16,259 bases of DNA from Bacilli bacterium. GTDB taxonomy: Bacteria; Bacillota_I; Bacilli_A; RF39; UBA660. Position 1 is the stretch's first letter. Each line of letters begins with the position of its first letter. The translations under genes and the position numbers were made by a program. Of the stretch, positions 7,385 to 14,464 are shown piece after piece. Under the pieces are notes generated by a model. That model had not been told where the DNA came from. It ran no database searches and saw only the letters and a list, made by a program, of their open reading frames with translations. Location of the stretch: NCBI GenBank assembly GCA_900772435.1, contig CAAHEM010000094.1, forward strand, positions 1 to 16,259, written 5' to 3'.

Positions 7385-7720
7385 ATGGAAGATAAAAATA
7401 TAGAATTCATTAAAATGGATGAAGGAGAAGCTGAAGCAGCAAAATCATTCATAATTACACAATTAGATGAATATGTTTTACCTTATATTTATGAAAAAAA
7501 TCTAATGTTCTCATCAGAAAAAGATTCAATATATAGCGAATATTTAAGTATAAGTGCATCAGCAAGTGCCTTATTACCATCATATGCTGATAAATCACAA
7601 AATTCAGAAAGCAAAAAAGCCGAGTTGGATTCACAATTAAGAGAATTATATATAAGAACAAAAAATTTAGTTACTAGAGTATCAGAAGAACAAAGTATGG
7701 GAAGCTCAAAGAAGCTTTAG
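7385..7720 (+). CDS. Unknown 111-residue protein upstream of the zeta kinase
   Basis: Not recognised. The protein is small and mostly polar, with no membrane segment or signal peptide. Predicted helices by eye are at about 12-40 and 76-101, separated by a Ser/Ala-rich stretch (SISASASALLPSYADKSQNS, 56-75). GGAGG five bases before the PHP stop, seven bases before this ATG, supports the start and translational coupling to the PHP gene. The zeta-kinase ATG follows 12 bases after the stop, with AAGGTG between them. In epsilon-zeta systems a small helical antitoxin precedes the toxin, so position and size make an antitoxin role possible. No sequence resemblance to epsilon or PezA is evident, and no helix-turn-helix is obvious. 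Real gene: likely. Function: open. Confidence 0.8.
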   Translation: MEDKNIEFIKMDEGEAEAAKSFIITQLDEYVLPYIYEKNLMFSSEKDSIYSEYLSISASASALLPSYADKSQNSESKKAELDSQLRELYIRTKNLVTRVSEEQSMGSSKKL

Positions 7721-7732
7721 TAAGGTGATAAT

Positions 7733-9118
7733 ATGGAAGAAGTACCATTTAATTATTATGAACAATATCAAAAACTATTTGATTACTCAAGTTCTGATGA
7801 AGAAAAAAAATCACCTGGAGACAAGTTAAAAGAAGATATAGAGCAATTAAAAGAAACAATGAGAAAGTCAGGCTATTCTGAAGAAGAAATTTCGATTGTA
7901 ACAGAAATAGATCCTTTTGATATAGCAAAAGCCACTAAAGTTGCAGTAGACATTGCATTAACCCCGTCTTTAGATGGAAAGAAAAAAGTAATAGAAAAAG
8001 CGGATGTACCAACATTCTACCAAGTTGCAGGACAACCAGGTTGTGGTAAATCTGCAGCTATTACTGCGATAGAAGAATCAGCACAAGGAAGACCATATAT
8101 CTCAGAAATGGATGTATATAGAACTAAGCATCCGCAAATTTCAAAAATAAAAGAAATGATCGCAAAAAGATATCCAAATGATAGAGACAAACAAGGTAAA
8201 GATTTTGTAGCAATGACATCTGTTTTCGCGGATATCATGGAATTGTCTGTAACAGGATATTTAATATCACAAGGATATAGCGTAATCAAAGAAACTACAG
8301 GTAAAAATTCAAAAAGTTTATGTGGCATGATAGATGCACTAAGATCTCAAACTCCAGAAATGAAAGCAACAATGGCTTGCATGGCTGTTTCACAAGAAGT
8401 TTCAATCGATGGAACAGTTTCTAGAGGAAGAATGATGAATAAATTAACGAGTTTATTTGTTGAAGAATTAAATTCATTAGGAATAGAATCAAAACCAGTT
8501 GGTAGAGGAACTGTTCCTAGAACATTCAGTGAAAGCATATGCAAACAAATACCGGGATCAATGAAAAGAGTTGCACAAAGTGGAATGATTGATGGTGAAT
8601 TTTTAATAGTAAAAAGAGGTAAAGAAAATAATATAATTGCAAGAATAACAGGTGAAGAATGTAAACAAAATGCTGATTTTATTATGCAAACTCTAGAAGA
8701 TAGAATTACAGGAAACTTATCCCAAAAAGAAACGCAAGAACACTTCCAAAAGAAAGTCGAAGAAAGAGAAAAAGCAGCAACAGAAATAGAAAAAGGAAGC
8801 GTCGAATCTACAGTTGGATTATATACCTATCCAACAAAAACTTGGTTAAAAGAAACAGACGGAGCCTTAGATTTCTTTAAAAAAGAGTCCGGACTAACAA
8901 ATATAGATGAAATTGCAGAATGGTTAATTAAAGAAAAGTTTCTTCCACAAATAGTCGCCGATGAAAGAAAGGTAGATACAGAAGAAAATTTAGCTCATTT
9001 TGATGAAGAAAATAGAAAAACTATGATACAACTAAACACAGCAATCGTTGCACTTCAAAAAGCAATGGTAGAAAGCTTGAGTAAGCAAGAAGAAATGTAC
9101 AGTGGAGTAAAAAGATAA
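7733..9118 (+). CDS. Zeta-toxin-family kinase with long N- and C-terminal extensions
   Basis: A 461-residue P-loop kinase resembling zeta/PezT toxins, which phosphorylate the 3'-OH of UDP-N-acetylglucosamine and so block peptidoglycan synthesis. Core features in order are Walker A AGQPGCGKS (99-107), EMDVYRTKHP (125-134) with the zeta-type Asp127 and the HP pair, KETTGKN (186-192) matching the E-x-T substrate segment, an SxxGTVSR region (224-231), and VGRGTVPRTF (256-265), which resembles the Arg-rich stretch before the zeta C-terminal helices. IVKRGKE (292-298) matches the following strand. Typical zeta toxins have 250-290 residues; here about 90 precede the core and 150 charged, helical residues follow it. 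It lies third in an operon. It could be a toxin or a housekeeping nucleotide-sugar kinase; the substrate is unproven. Confidence 0.82.
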   Translation: MEEVPFNYYEQYQKLFDYSSSDEEKKSPGDKLKEDIEQLKETMRKSGYSEEEISIVTEIDPFDIAKATKVAVDIALTPSLDGKKKVIEKADVPTFYQVAGQPGCGKSAAITAIEESAQGRPYISEMDVYRTKHPQISKIKEMIAKRYPNDRDKQGKDFVAMTSVFADIMELSVTGYLISQGYSVIKETTGKNSKSLCGMIDALRSQTPEMKATMACMAVSQEVSIDGTVSRGRMMNKLTSLFVEELNSLGIESKPVGRGTVPRTFSESICKQIPGSMKRVAQSGMIDGEFLIVKRGKENNIIARITGEECKQNADFIMQTLEDRITGNLSQKETQEHFQKKVEEREKAATEIEKGSVESTVGLYTYPTKTWLKETDGALDFFKKESGLTNIDEIAEWLIKEKFLPQIVADERKVDTEENLAHFDEENRKTMIQLNTAIVALQKAMVESLSKQEEMYSGVKR

Positions 9119-9120
9119 TT

Positions 9121-9444
9121 ATGAAATATGAATTTAATAATGAAAATCTTGATAAAATAATGCAAGATTTTGGAAAACTAACATTAAGTTCCAAAAAAGA
9201 AAAAATAATAGAAGATCTAAAATTTTTAATAGACTATCAAGCAAAATTATGTGAATTAAATAACAAAAGACTAAACAGTATAGACTCAAAAGACATTGAA
9301 TTTTTTAACTCCAAACTTTCAAGTGAAGATGATTTTTTAGATACTATCTATACTTATTTATATATTTTAAAGAGTGCTAACTATGATTTTATAAATGCAT
9401 TATCGCAAAATATGATGCAAATTAATGATATGTGGCAACAATAA
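9121..9444 (+). CDS. Unknown 107-residue protein downstream of the zeta kinase
   Basis: Not recognised. A small acidic/polar protein, apparently all-helical, with no membrane segment. Helices by eye are at about 7-19, 24-50 and 66-104, giving a three-helix-bundle look. The ATG lies two bases after the zeta-kinase stop; the nearest purine-rich site, GGAG, is about 13 bases upstream, so expression probably depends on translational coupling. It is the last gene of the operon and runs into a strong terminator. Tight linkage and small size make it a second candidate partner or antitoxin of the kinase, in the reversed toxin-then-antitoxin order. It could equally be a structural partner of the kinase's C-terminal extension. 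Confidence 0.78.
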   Translation: MKYEFNNENLDKIMQDFGKLTLSSKKEKIIEDLKFLIDYQAKLCELNNKRLNSIDSKDIEFFNSKLSSEDDFLDTIYTYLYILKSANYDFINALSQNMMQINDMWQQ

Positions 9445-9470
9445 AATACCTTAAGTGGTATTTTTTCTTT
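9443..9470 (+). terminator. Intrinsic terminator of the PHP-zeta operon
   Basis: AAAATACC (9443-9450), a six-base loop and GGTATTTT (9457-9464) form a perfect eight-pair stem followed by more T residues. It closes the operon and separates it from the P-type ATPase gene. Confidence 0.85.
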
Positions 9471-9500
9471 TATATGTTAATAAACTTTACTAGAGGAACT

Positions 9501-12071
9501 ATGAGAACAAATATTAAAACAGGACTAAGTAGTAAAGAAGTAATAAATAGAAGAAATAAATATGGAAGTAATAAACTAACTTCTAAAGGAAAAAATTCAT
9601 TTTTTAAACTAGTTATTGAATCTTTAAGTGATCCAATTATTAAAATATTATTAATTGCGCTTGCTATAAAAGTTATTTTTTTATTTAAAGATTCTGATAT
9701 TTATGAAACGGTTGGCATATTTATTGCGATTTTCTTAGCAACTATTATTTCAAGTTTATCAGAATATGGAAGTGAAAAAGCCTTTGAAAAATTAAATGAA
9801 GAAAATTCAATAATAAAAGTTAAAGTACTTAGAAATTCAAAAAGGGAAACAATAGATATTGATGAATTAGTTGTAGGGGATATTGTGTATCTAGAGAGCG
9901 GAGATAAAGTACCAGCGGATGCAATTATATTAAAAGGAGAATTATACATTGATGAAAGCATTTTAACCGGAGAAACAAAAGAAAGACATGCGAGTATTAA
10001 TGATGATATATATATGGGTTCAATAGTAACTGATAAAAGTGCAATTATTGAAATCACAAAAGTAGGTGATAAAACATTTTACGGAAAAATAGCAAATGAC
10101 ATACAAGAAAAGCCAATAGAAAGTCCATTAAAATCAAGATTAAGGGTGCTAGCAAGGCAAATAAGCAGATTAGGTTATACAGCAGCTTTATTAATTCTCA
10201 TATCTTATATGTTTAATGTCGTGATTGTTTCAAATAACTTTAACTTAGAAAAAATACTTGAGTTCAAAGACTTTTCATCGCATCTTTTATATGCATTAAC
10301 ATTAAGTGTAGCAGTAGTAGTAATGGCTGTACCAGAAGGACTTCCAATGATGATAACATTAGTTCTTTCTTCAAACATGAAAAGACTATTAAAAAGAAAC
10401 GTATTAGTAAGGAAATTAGTAGGAATAGAAACAGCGGGTTCTCTAAACATTTTATTCACAGATAAAACAGGTACATTAACAGAAGGAAAACTAAGTGTAG
10501 AATCTTATGTAGATGCTGAATTAAACACTTACAAAAATATAAACAACTTATCAACAAAAAATTATGAACTGATTTATCAATCATTAGTTTATAACAATGC
10601 GTCTTTTTTAAATAATGGCATTCCAGAAGGAGGAAATACAACAGATAGAGCGATATTATCTTATATAGGAAATGATGATAAAACTAAATATAAAATATTA
10701 AAAGTAGAAGAATTTAATTCCAAATTAAAATATTCAAGTGTCGAAACAAACTACAATAATAGTACTCTCTTCATAAAAGGTGCATATGAAAAAGTAATCG
10801 AAAAATGCACAAAATATCATAAAAAAGATGGAACAGTAAGAGTATTAATAGATAAAAAGAATATAGAAAACTATATAAATGTAAAAACAAGTGAAGGCAA
10901 AAGAGCATTAGCTTTAGCATACAAAGACAATTCCTCAAATGGATATATATTACTGGGTTTTATATTTTTAAAAGATAATATAAGAAAAGAAGCGTACGAA
11001 GGAATTAACAAAATAAAGAAAGCAGGCATTCAAGTAGTAATGGTAACTGGAGATGCTAAAAACACTGCTGTTTCTATAGCAAAAGAATTAAAGATAATAG
11101 ACAGTAATACTAACAAGTTATTAACAAGTGAAGAATTTAATAACCTAACAGACGAAGAAGTCAAAAAGATACTTCCAGATTTAAGAGTTTTAAGTAGAAG
11201 TCTTCCACAAGACAAAAATCGATTAGTTAGACTTGCTCAAGAACTAAATTTAATAGTTGGAATGACCGGAGATGGAATAAATGATGCACCAGCACTAAAA
11301 AAAGCAGATGTAGGATTCTCAATGGGAAGTGGTACTGAAATAGCAAAAGAGACAAGTGATATAGTAATAATTGACAACAATATATTATCAATATCAGTAG
11401 CTATTTTATATGGAAGAACAATATTTAAAAGTATAAGAAAATTTATAATATTTCAACTAAGTGTTAATATTTGTGCAGTACTATTAAGCATAATAGGTCC
11501 ATTTATAGGAATATTGTCTCCAATAACTATAATACAAATGCTTTGGATAAATATGGTTATGGATACATTCGCAGGATTAGCATTTTCATATGAACCAGCA
11601 CTTGAAGAATATATGGAAGAACCACCGAAAAAAAGAGATGAAAAAATCATAAATAAATATATGACAAATCAAATAGTATTTAATGGAATATATTCTTCAC
11701 TTCTATGTATATGGTTTTTAAAATCAAAATTTATTTATGAAATCTATAGGGTAGACCCTACAAACAAATACTTATTAACAGCATTCTTTGGTTTATTTAT
11801 TTTTATAGCAATCTTTAATGCATTCAATTCAAGAACATATAGACTAAACATACTATCAAATATATTAAGAAATAAAATATTTATAATAATCATTACATTT
11901 ATAGCAGTAGTACAAATAATCTTAATATATTATGGTGGAGAAGTATTTAGAACAACAGGACTTACTATATATGAATTTGAAGTTATGATTTTACTTGCAT
12001 TCTCAATAATACCTTTTGATATTTTAAGAAAAATAATATTAAAGAAAAATAAAATAGCTAGGACAATCTAA
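9501..12071 (+). CDS. P-type calcium-transporting ATPase (type II, PMCA-like)
   Basis: An 856-residue cation pump, probably exporting Ca2+. The cation-ATPase N-terminal region (GLSSKEVINRRNKYGSN, 8-24) is followed by the actuator TGET (156-159), transmembrane helix 4 with AVPEGLP (276-282), the phosphorylation motif DKTGTLTEG (321-329), nucleotide-binding FIKGAYE (424-430), VTGD (515-518) and TGDGINDAPALK (589-600). Helix 6 reads LWINMVMDTFAGLA (681-694), closer to PMCA-type (MDT-x-A) than to SERCA pumps. Four more C-terminal helices complete the normal ten. The start at 9501 has AGAGGA upstream; an earlier in-frame ATG at 9432 lies within the previous gene and reads through the terminator, so it is rejected. 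A possible weak extended -10 (TG at 9475, TAATAA at 9478) could drive it. Confidence 0.93.
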   Translation: MRTNIKTGLSSKEVINRRNKYGSNKLTSKGKNSFFKLVIESLSDPIIKILLIALAIKVIFLFKDSDIYETVGIFIAIFLATIISSLSEYGSEKAFEKLNEENSIIKVKVLRNSKRETIDIDELVVGDIVYLESGDKVPADAIILKGELYIDESILTGETKERHASINDDIYMGSIVTDKSAIIEITKVGDKTFYGKIANDIQEKPIESPLKSRLRVLARQISRLGYTAALLILISYMFNVVIVSNNFNLEKILEFKDFSSHLLYALTLSVAVVVMAVPEGLPMMITLVLSSNMKRLLKRNVLVRKLVGIETAGSLNILFTDKTGTLTEGKLSVESYVDAELNTYKNINNLSTKNYELIYQSLVYNNASFLNNGIPEGGNTTDRAILSYIGNDDKTKYKILKVEEFNSKLKYSSVETNYNNSTLFIKGAYEKVIEKCTKYHKKDGTVRVLIDKKNIENYINVKTSEGKRALALAYKDNSSNGYILLGFIFLKDNIRKEAYEGINKIKKAGIQVVMVTGDAKNTAVSIAKELKIIDSNTNKLLTSEEFNNLTDEEVKKILPDLRVLSRSLPQDKNRLVRLAQELNLIVGMTGDGINDAPALKKADVGFSMGSGTEIAKETSDIVIIDNNILSISVAILYGRTIFKSIRKFIIFQLSVNICAVLLSIIGPFIGILSPITIIQMLWINMVMDTFAGLAFSYEPALEEYMEEPPKKRDEKIINKYMTNQIVFNGIYSSLLCIWFLKSKFIYEIYRVDPTNKYLLTAFFGLFIFIAIFNAFNSRTYRLNILSNILRNKIFIIIITFIAVVQIILIYYGGEVFRTTGLTIYEFEVMILLAFSIIPFDILRKIILKKNKIARTI

Positions 12072-12085
12072 CTATTTATTTTTTC
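12051..12085. terminator. Bidirectional terminator between the calcium pump and RNB genes
   Basis: AAATAG (12052-12057) pairs with CTATTT (12072-12077). After one C/A mismatch, TAG (12059-12061) pairs with CTA (12068-12070) around a six-base loop. T-rich tracts follow on both strands. Both stop codons are in the hairpin, and the two genes abut without a gap. Confidence 0.65.
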
Positions 12086-13817
12086 TTCTAACTAATCTTG
12101 CTTCTCTATCAAATTCTGCTTTCATAAGTGATAGTTCTACACTTCTTTGATTGCAGTATTGAACTAAATCCTCAAACTCTTCCTGATCAAAATCACAAGG
12201 CATATCTTTAAAATAAAACTGATGAAATAAGTATTGATCATAAAAGTCAGGATATCTTCTTAAAGGATCACTAGCATGTGCATACTCAGTGTATCCGAGT
12301 CCTGCATGTAAAGAAGGAGTAGTGGAATATTTGCTCTCTAAGTATATGTTAGCTAATATTTTCTTTGTATAATCATCTACATACATTCCCATTTCTTCTA
12401 TAGTTTTAGAAATATATTCCTCATCTTGAACTCTATAAATAAATGGAATACCTGCTTCTTTGGCAGTTCTAGCCGTAAGAAGATTATATAAACCCATGAA
12501 CTCACGAACAATAACATCACTTTTTAGTTTTCTAAAATTATCTAATTTTTTACTTTGCTCCTTTTTCTCCCAATATTGTTCTTTCCTAACATTCCTTTTC
12601 TCTAATGCACGAGCTAGCATAAGAAGATCAAGAATATTTCTTTCTAATTCATCATTACCTAAATGATTTAAAATAGCTTCACTTTGTAGATAAGTTAAAT
12701 TCCTACTAACAACTATATTATTCTTTTCAATATAATAATCTAATATTTCACCAGAATCATTCAATACAACATATAAAGTAATTGCTCTTCTAGTTTTTCC
12801 TTCATTTAATGATAGTTCATTTTCTATTTTGCTAGGAAACATTCTTGTTCTGGTTCCACTCATATATTTGCATTCATAATTGTTTCTTGCGTTAAAATCA
12901 AGTTCACTATTTTTTTCAATAGCACTTGCAGCATCAGCTACATGGATACCAACAATATATTTATTTCCATCTTTTCTAACACTTAATCCATCATCTCTTA
13001 AGAAAGTTTTACTTCCATCGATAGAAACAATAATATCGCTACAATCTTTTTTGCTAGGCTTAATAAGAGGGCCATTTGGAATATTGGTCATTATTCCATA
13101 CTTTTCTAAAATTTCATCAGTACTTAAACCTCTTTTAACTCCATTTATTATTAAATATATTTCATAACTAAATAAATTATTTTTACTAGTAGAATTATGT
13201 AGATGTCTTAAATATTTATCTTTATTGACTTTAGATGTATAAAGAAGTTTTAATAAAGTAATATAGTAATAGACATCTCTACTTTCAGTTTCTAAAGCTA
13301 TCATTGCTTTAAAGAAAACATAATCGAATAACTCATTGTTTTTCCTTGTTAAAGCTTCTTTATTTATATTTAAAAATTTTTTAATAATATCTATATCTTC
13401 TTTGTTATCAATTAATTTTCTAATTAAAGTAACTAAAGCATCTGCATCAATATTTTTATCTAAAACAACTTCATCTAATTGATTAGCTGCATCTAAAAGA
13501 ATCGAATTACTATTATTTTTTAAGAAAGCTAATATTGGCTCTCTTAGTTTTTTGATTCTTTTTCTGTTTATTTCAACTTCATCTTTATTAAAATTTAGTT
13601 TATCGCAAAGTATGCAAAGTAAATCTACTCCATTTTTTATAATAGCTGTGTGGTATTCATCATTAATTATATTATTAACATTAGTTTGTAAAGCTCTGTA
13701 TGCATCTCTTAACATTTGAGTTAAGTTAACTTGGCAATCATCCATATAGTTTTTAATAGATTCGTCAGTAAAATTGCCATAAAGAATAAAATTAAATATT
13801 CTTGCATCAGAACTCAT
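12072..13817 (-). CDS. Divergent RNB-domain (RNase II/R-like) protein
   Basis: A 581-residue homologue of the RNase II/R exoribonuclease family. The RNB domain spans about residues 250-560: IDGSKTFLRDDG (266-277) at the catalytic-aspartate motif, IVGIHVADAASAI (288-300), MFPSKIENELSLNEGKTR (326-343), YRVQDEE (461-467), and GLGYTEYAHASDPLRRYPD (506-524) with the conserved Arg-Arg-Tyr. The motif is usually IDPxxAxDxDDA with four aspartates; here Asp267, Asp275 and Asp276 are kept and the second is Leu273. The N-terminal 240 residues look helical and do not resemble the cold-shock domains, and there is no C-terminal S1 domain; the protein ends soon after the RNB core. It is probably a specialised paralogue rather than the main RNase R. 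Activity may be reduced or altered. Confidence 0.88.
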   Translation of the reverse strand: MSSDARIFNFILYGNFTDESIKNYMDDCQVNLTQMLRDAYRALQTNVNNIINDEYHTAIIKNGVDLLCILCDKLNFNKDEVEINRKRIKKLREPILAFLKNNSNSILLDAANQLDEVVLDKNIDADALVTLIRKLIDNKEDIDIIKKFLNINKEALTRKNNELFDYVFFKAMIALETESRDVYYYITLLKLLYTSKVNKDKYLRHLHNSTSKNNLFSYEIYLIINGVKRGLSTDEILEKYGIMTNIPNGPLIKPSKKDCSDIIVSIDGSKTFLRDDGLSVRKDGNKYIVGIHVADAASAIEKNSELDFNARNNYECKYMSGTRTRMFPSKIENELSLNEGKTRRAITLYVVLNDSGEILDYYIEKNNIVVSRNLTYLQSEAILNHLGNDELERNILDLLMLARALEKRNVRKEQYWEKKEQSKKLDNFRKLKSDVIVREFMGLYNLLTARTAKEAGIPFIYRVQDEEYISKTIEEMGMYVDDYTKKILANIYLESKYSTTPSLHAGLGYTEYAHASDPLRRYPDFYDQYLFHQFYFKDMPCDFDQEEFEDLVQYCNQRSVELSLMKAEFDREARLVRRKNK

Positions 13818-13839
13818 AGGCTTCCCACTTTCTAACTTA

Positions 13840-13869
13840 ATAATAACATAATATACAAAAAAATACCAA
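13840..13869 (-). promoter_or_regulatory. Promoter of the RNB-family gene
   Basis: On the minus strand: TTGGTA (13869-13864), an 18-base spacer, then TATTAT (13845-13840) with TG at 13848-13847 (extended -10). Its -35 lies just upstream of the -10 of the divergent promoter. Confidence 0.65.
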
Positions 13870-13884
13870 GGATTTTAAATGTTA

Positions 13885-13893
13885 TGATATAAT
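13885..13893 (+). promoter_or_regulatory. Extended -10 promoter of the 147-residue membrane-protein gene
   Basis: TG (13885-13886), A, then TATAAT (13888-13893). The -35 position would fall in the divergent promoter's -35 region and has no match. AGGAG at 13900-13904 precedes the ATG at 13912. Confidence 0.65.
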
Positions 13894-13911
13894 TTATTTA
13901 GGAGTGATAAA

Positions 13912-14355
13912 ATGTATAAAGTAAAGAAATTAATGTTATATATGCTTACACTAGTATTTATTGTATTATCAGGTATAGAACTTTTCAAATATTTTTATGT
14001 TGATACTACATTATATGGTGTTATATATCTTTTGGTTAACTTAGTTATATTATTTTTTCTAATTCCAGTAACTTATAATTATAAAAGGAACTTTTCAAGA
14101 GCTAGAATTAGCAAACTAATAATAATCTTAATCATTGGCATTTTCAATTCATACATTTTAGATAAAATTGTTATTAGTAATATGACATATATAGATTCAT
14201 CAACAACATACTTAAATTCAATATTTGTATGTAAAAATATATTAAAAGGAATTGTTTATGGATGTCTTCTAGTATTTACATTTTTCGAATCAAAATTAAA
14301 CAAGAAAATATCAAAAATGATTAAAAATGCGAAAAAAGTTGATTTTTCTAAATAG
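13912..14355 (+). CDS. Unknown 147-residue membrane protein with about four helices
   Basis: Not recognised. Hydrophobic segments by eye lie at about residues 6-27, 34-53, 67-87 and 105-125, with Lys/Arg-rich ends: a basic N-terminus, a basic loop YKRNFSRARISK after the second helix, and a Lys-rich C-terminal tail. This pattern places both termini in the cytoplasm with four membrane passes. AGGAG seven bases before the ATG gives a clear start. It has its own extended -10 promoter and is divergent from the RNB gene. No hairpin terminator follows; the next promoter's -35 overlaps the end of the gene, so some readthrough into the downstream pair is possible. No catalytic motif is visible. Confidence 0.8.
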   Translation: MYKVKKLMLYMLTLVFIVLSGIELFKYFYVDTTLYGVIYLLVNLVILFFLIPVTYNYKRNFSRARISKLIIILIIGIFNSYILDKIVISNMTYIDSSTTYLNSIFVCKNILKGIVYGCLLVFTFFESKLNKKISKMIKNAKKVDFSK

Positions 14356-14367
14356 TTATGGTATAAT
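14339..14367 (+). promoter_or_regulatory. Upstream promoter P1 of the coiled-coil membrane-protein gene
   Basis: TTGATT (14339-14344), 17 bases, then TATAAT (14362-14367) with TG at 14359-14360. It lies partly inside the end of the preceding gene and would give a leader about 65 bases longer than P2. Confidence 0.7.
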
Positions 14368-14404
14368 ATGCATCGAAAAGTTGATAAGGTAAATATGGAA
14401 AAGA

Positions 14405-14433
14405 TTGACAAGATATAGATTTTGTGGTATAAT
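14405..14433 (+). promoter_or_regulatory. Downstream promoter P2 with perfect consensus
   Basis: TTGACA (14405-14410), exactly 17 bases, then TATAAT (14428-14433), plus TG at 14425-14426. Both hexamers and the spacing are ideal for a sigma-70/SigA promoter, suggesting strong basal expression of the downstream genes. Confidence 0.9.
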
Positions 14434-14448
14434 ACAAGGCATATTTAC

Positions 14449-14456
14449 AAAGGGGG
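14449..14456 (+). promoter_or_regulatory. Ribosome binding site deciding the 14465 start
   Basis: AAAGGGGG lies eight bases before the ATG at 14465. The longer frame starting at the TTG at 14405 would begin at the promoter's own -35 and is untenable. Confidence 0.8.
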
Positions 14457-14464
14457 TAAATAAA

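Noticed and set aside
9432..9500. Earlier in-frame ATG extending the calcium pump by 23 residues
   Set aside because: It lies inside the preceding gene, reads through that operon's terminator hairpin, and encodes residues unlike pump N-termini. The ATG at 9501 has a ribosome site.
14368..14418. 16-codon open frame between the tandem promoters, considered as a leader peptide
   Set aside because: Its ATG begins immediately after the P1 -10 hexamer, upstream of the likely transcription start, and it lacks a ribosome site.
14405..14464. TTG-initiated 20-residue extension of the coiled-coil membrane protein
   Set aside because: The TTG is the -35 of promoter P2 and the segment contains the -10, so it would not be on that transcript. 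AAAGGGGG clearly serves the ATG at 14465.
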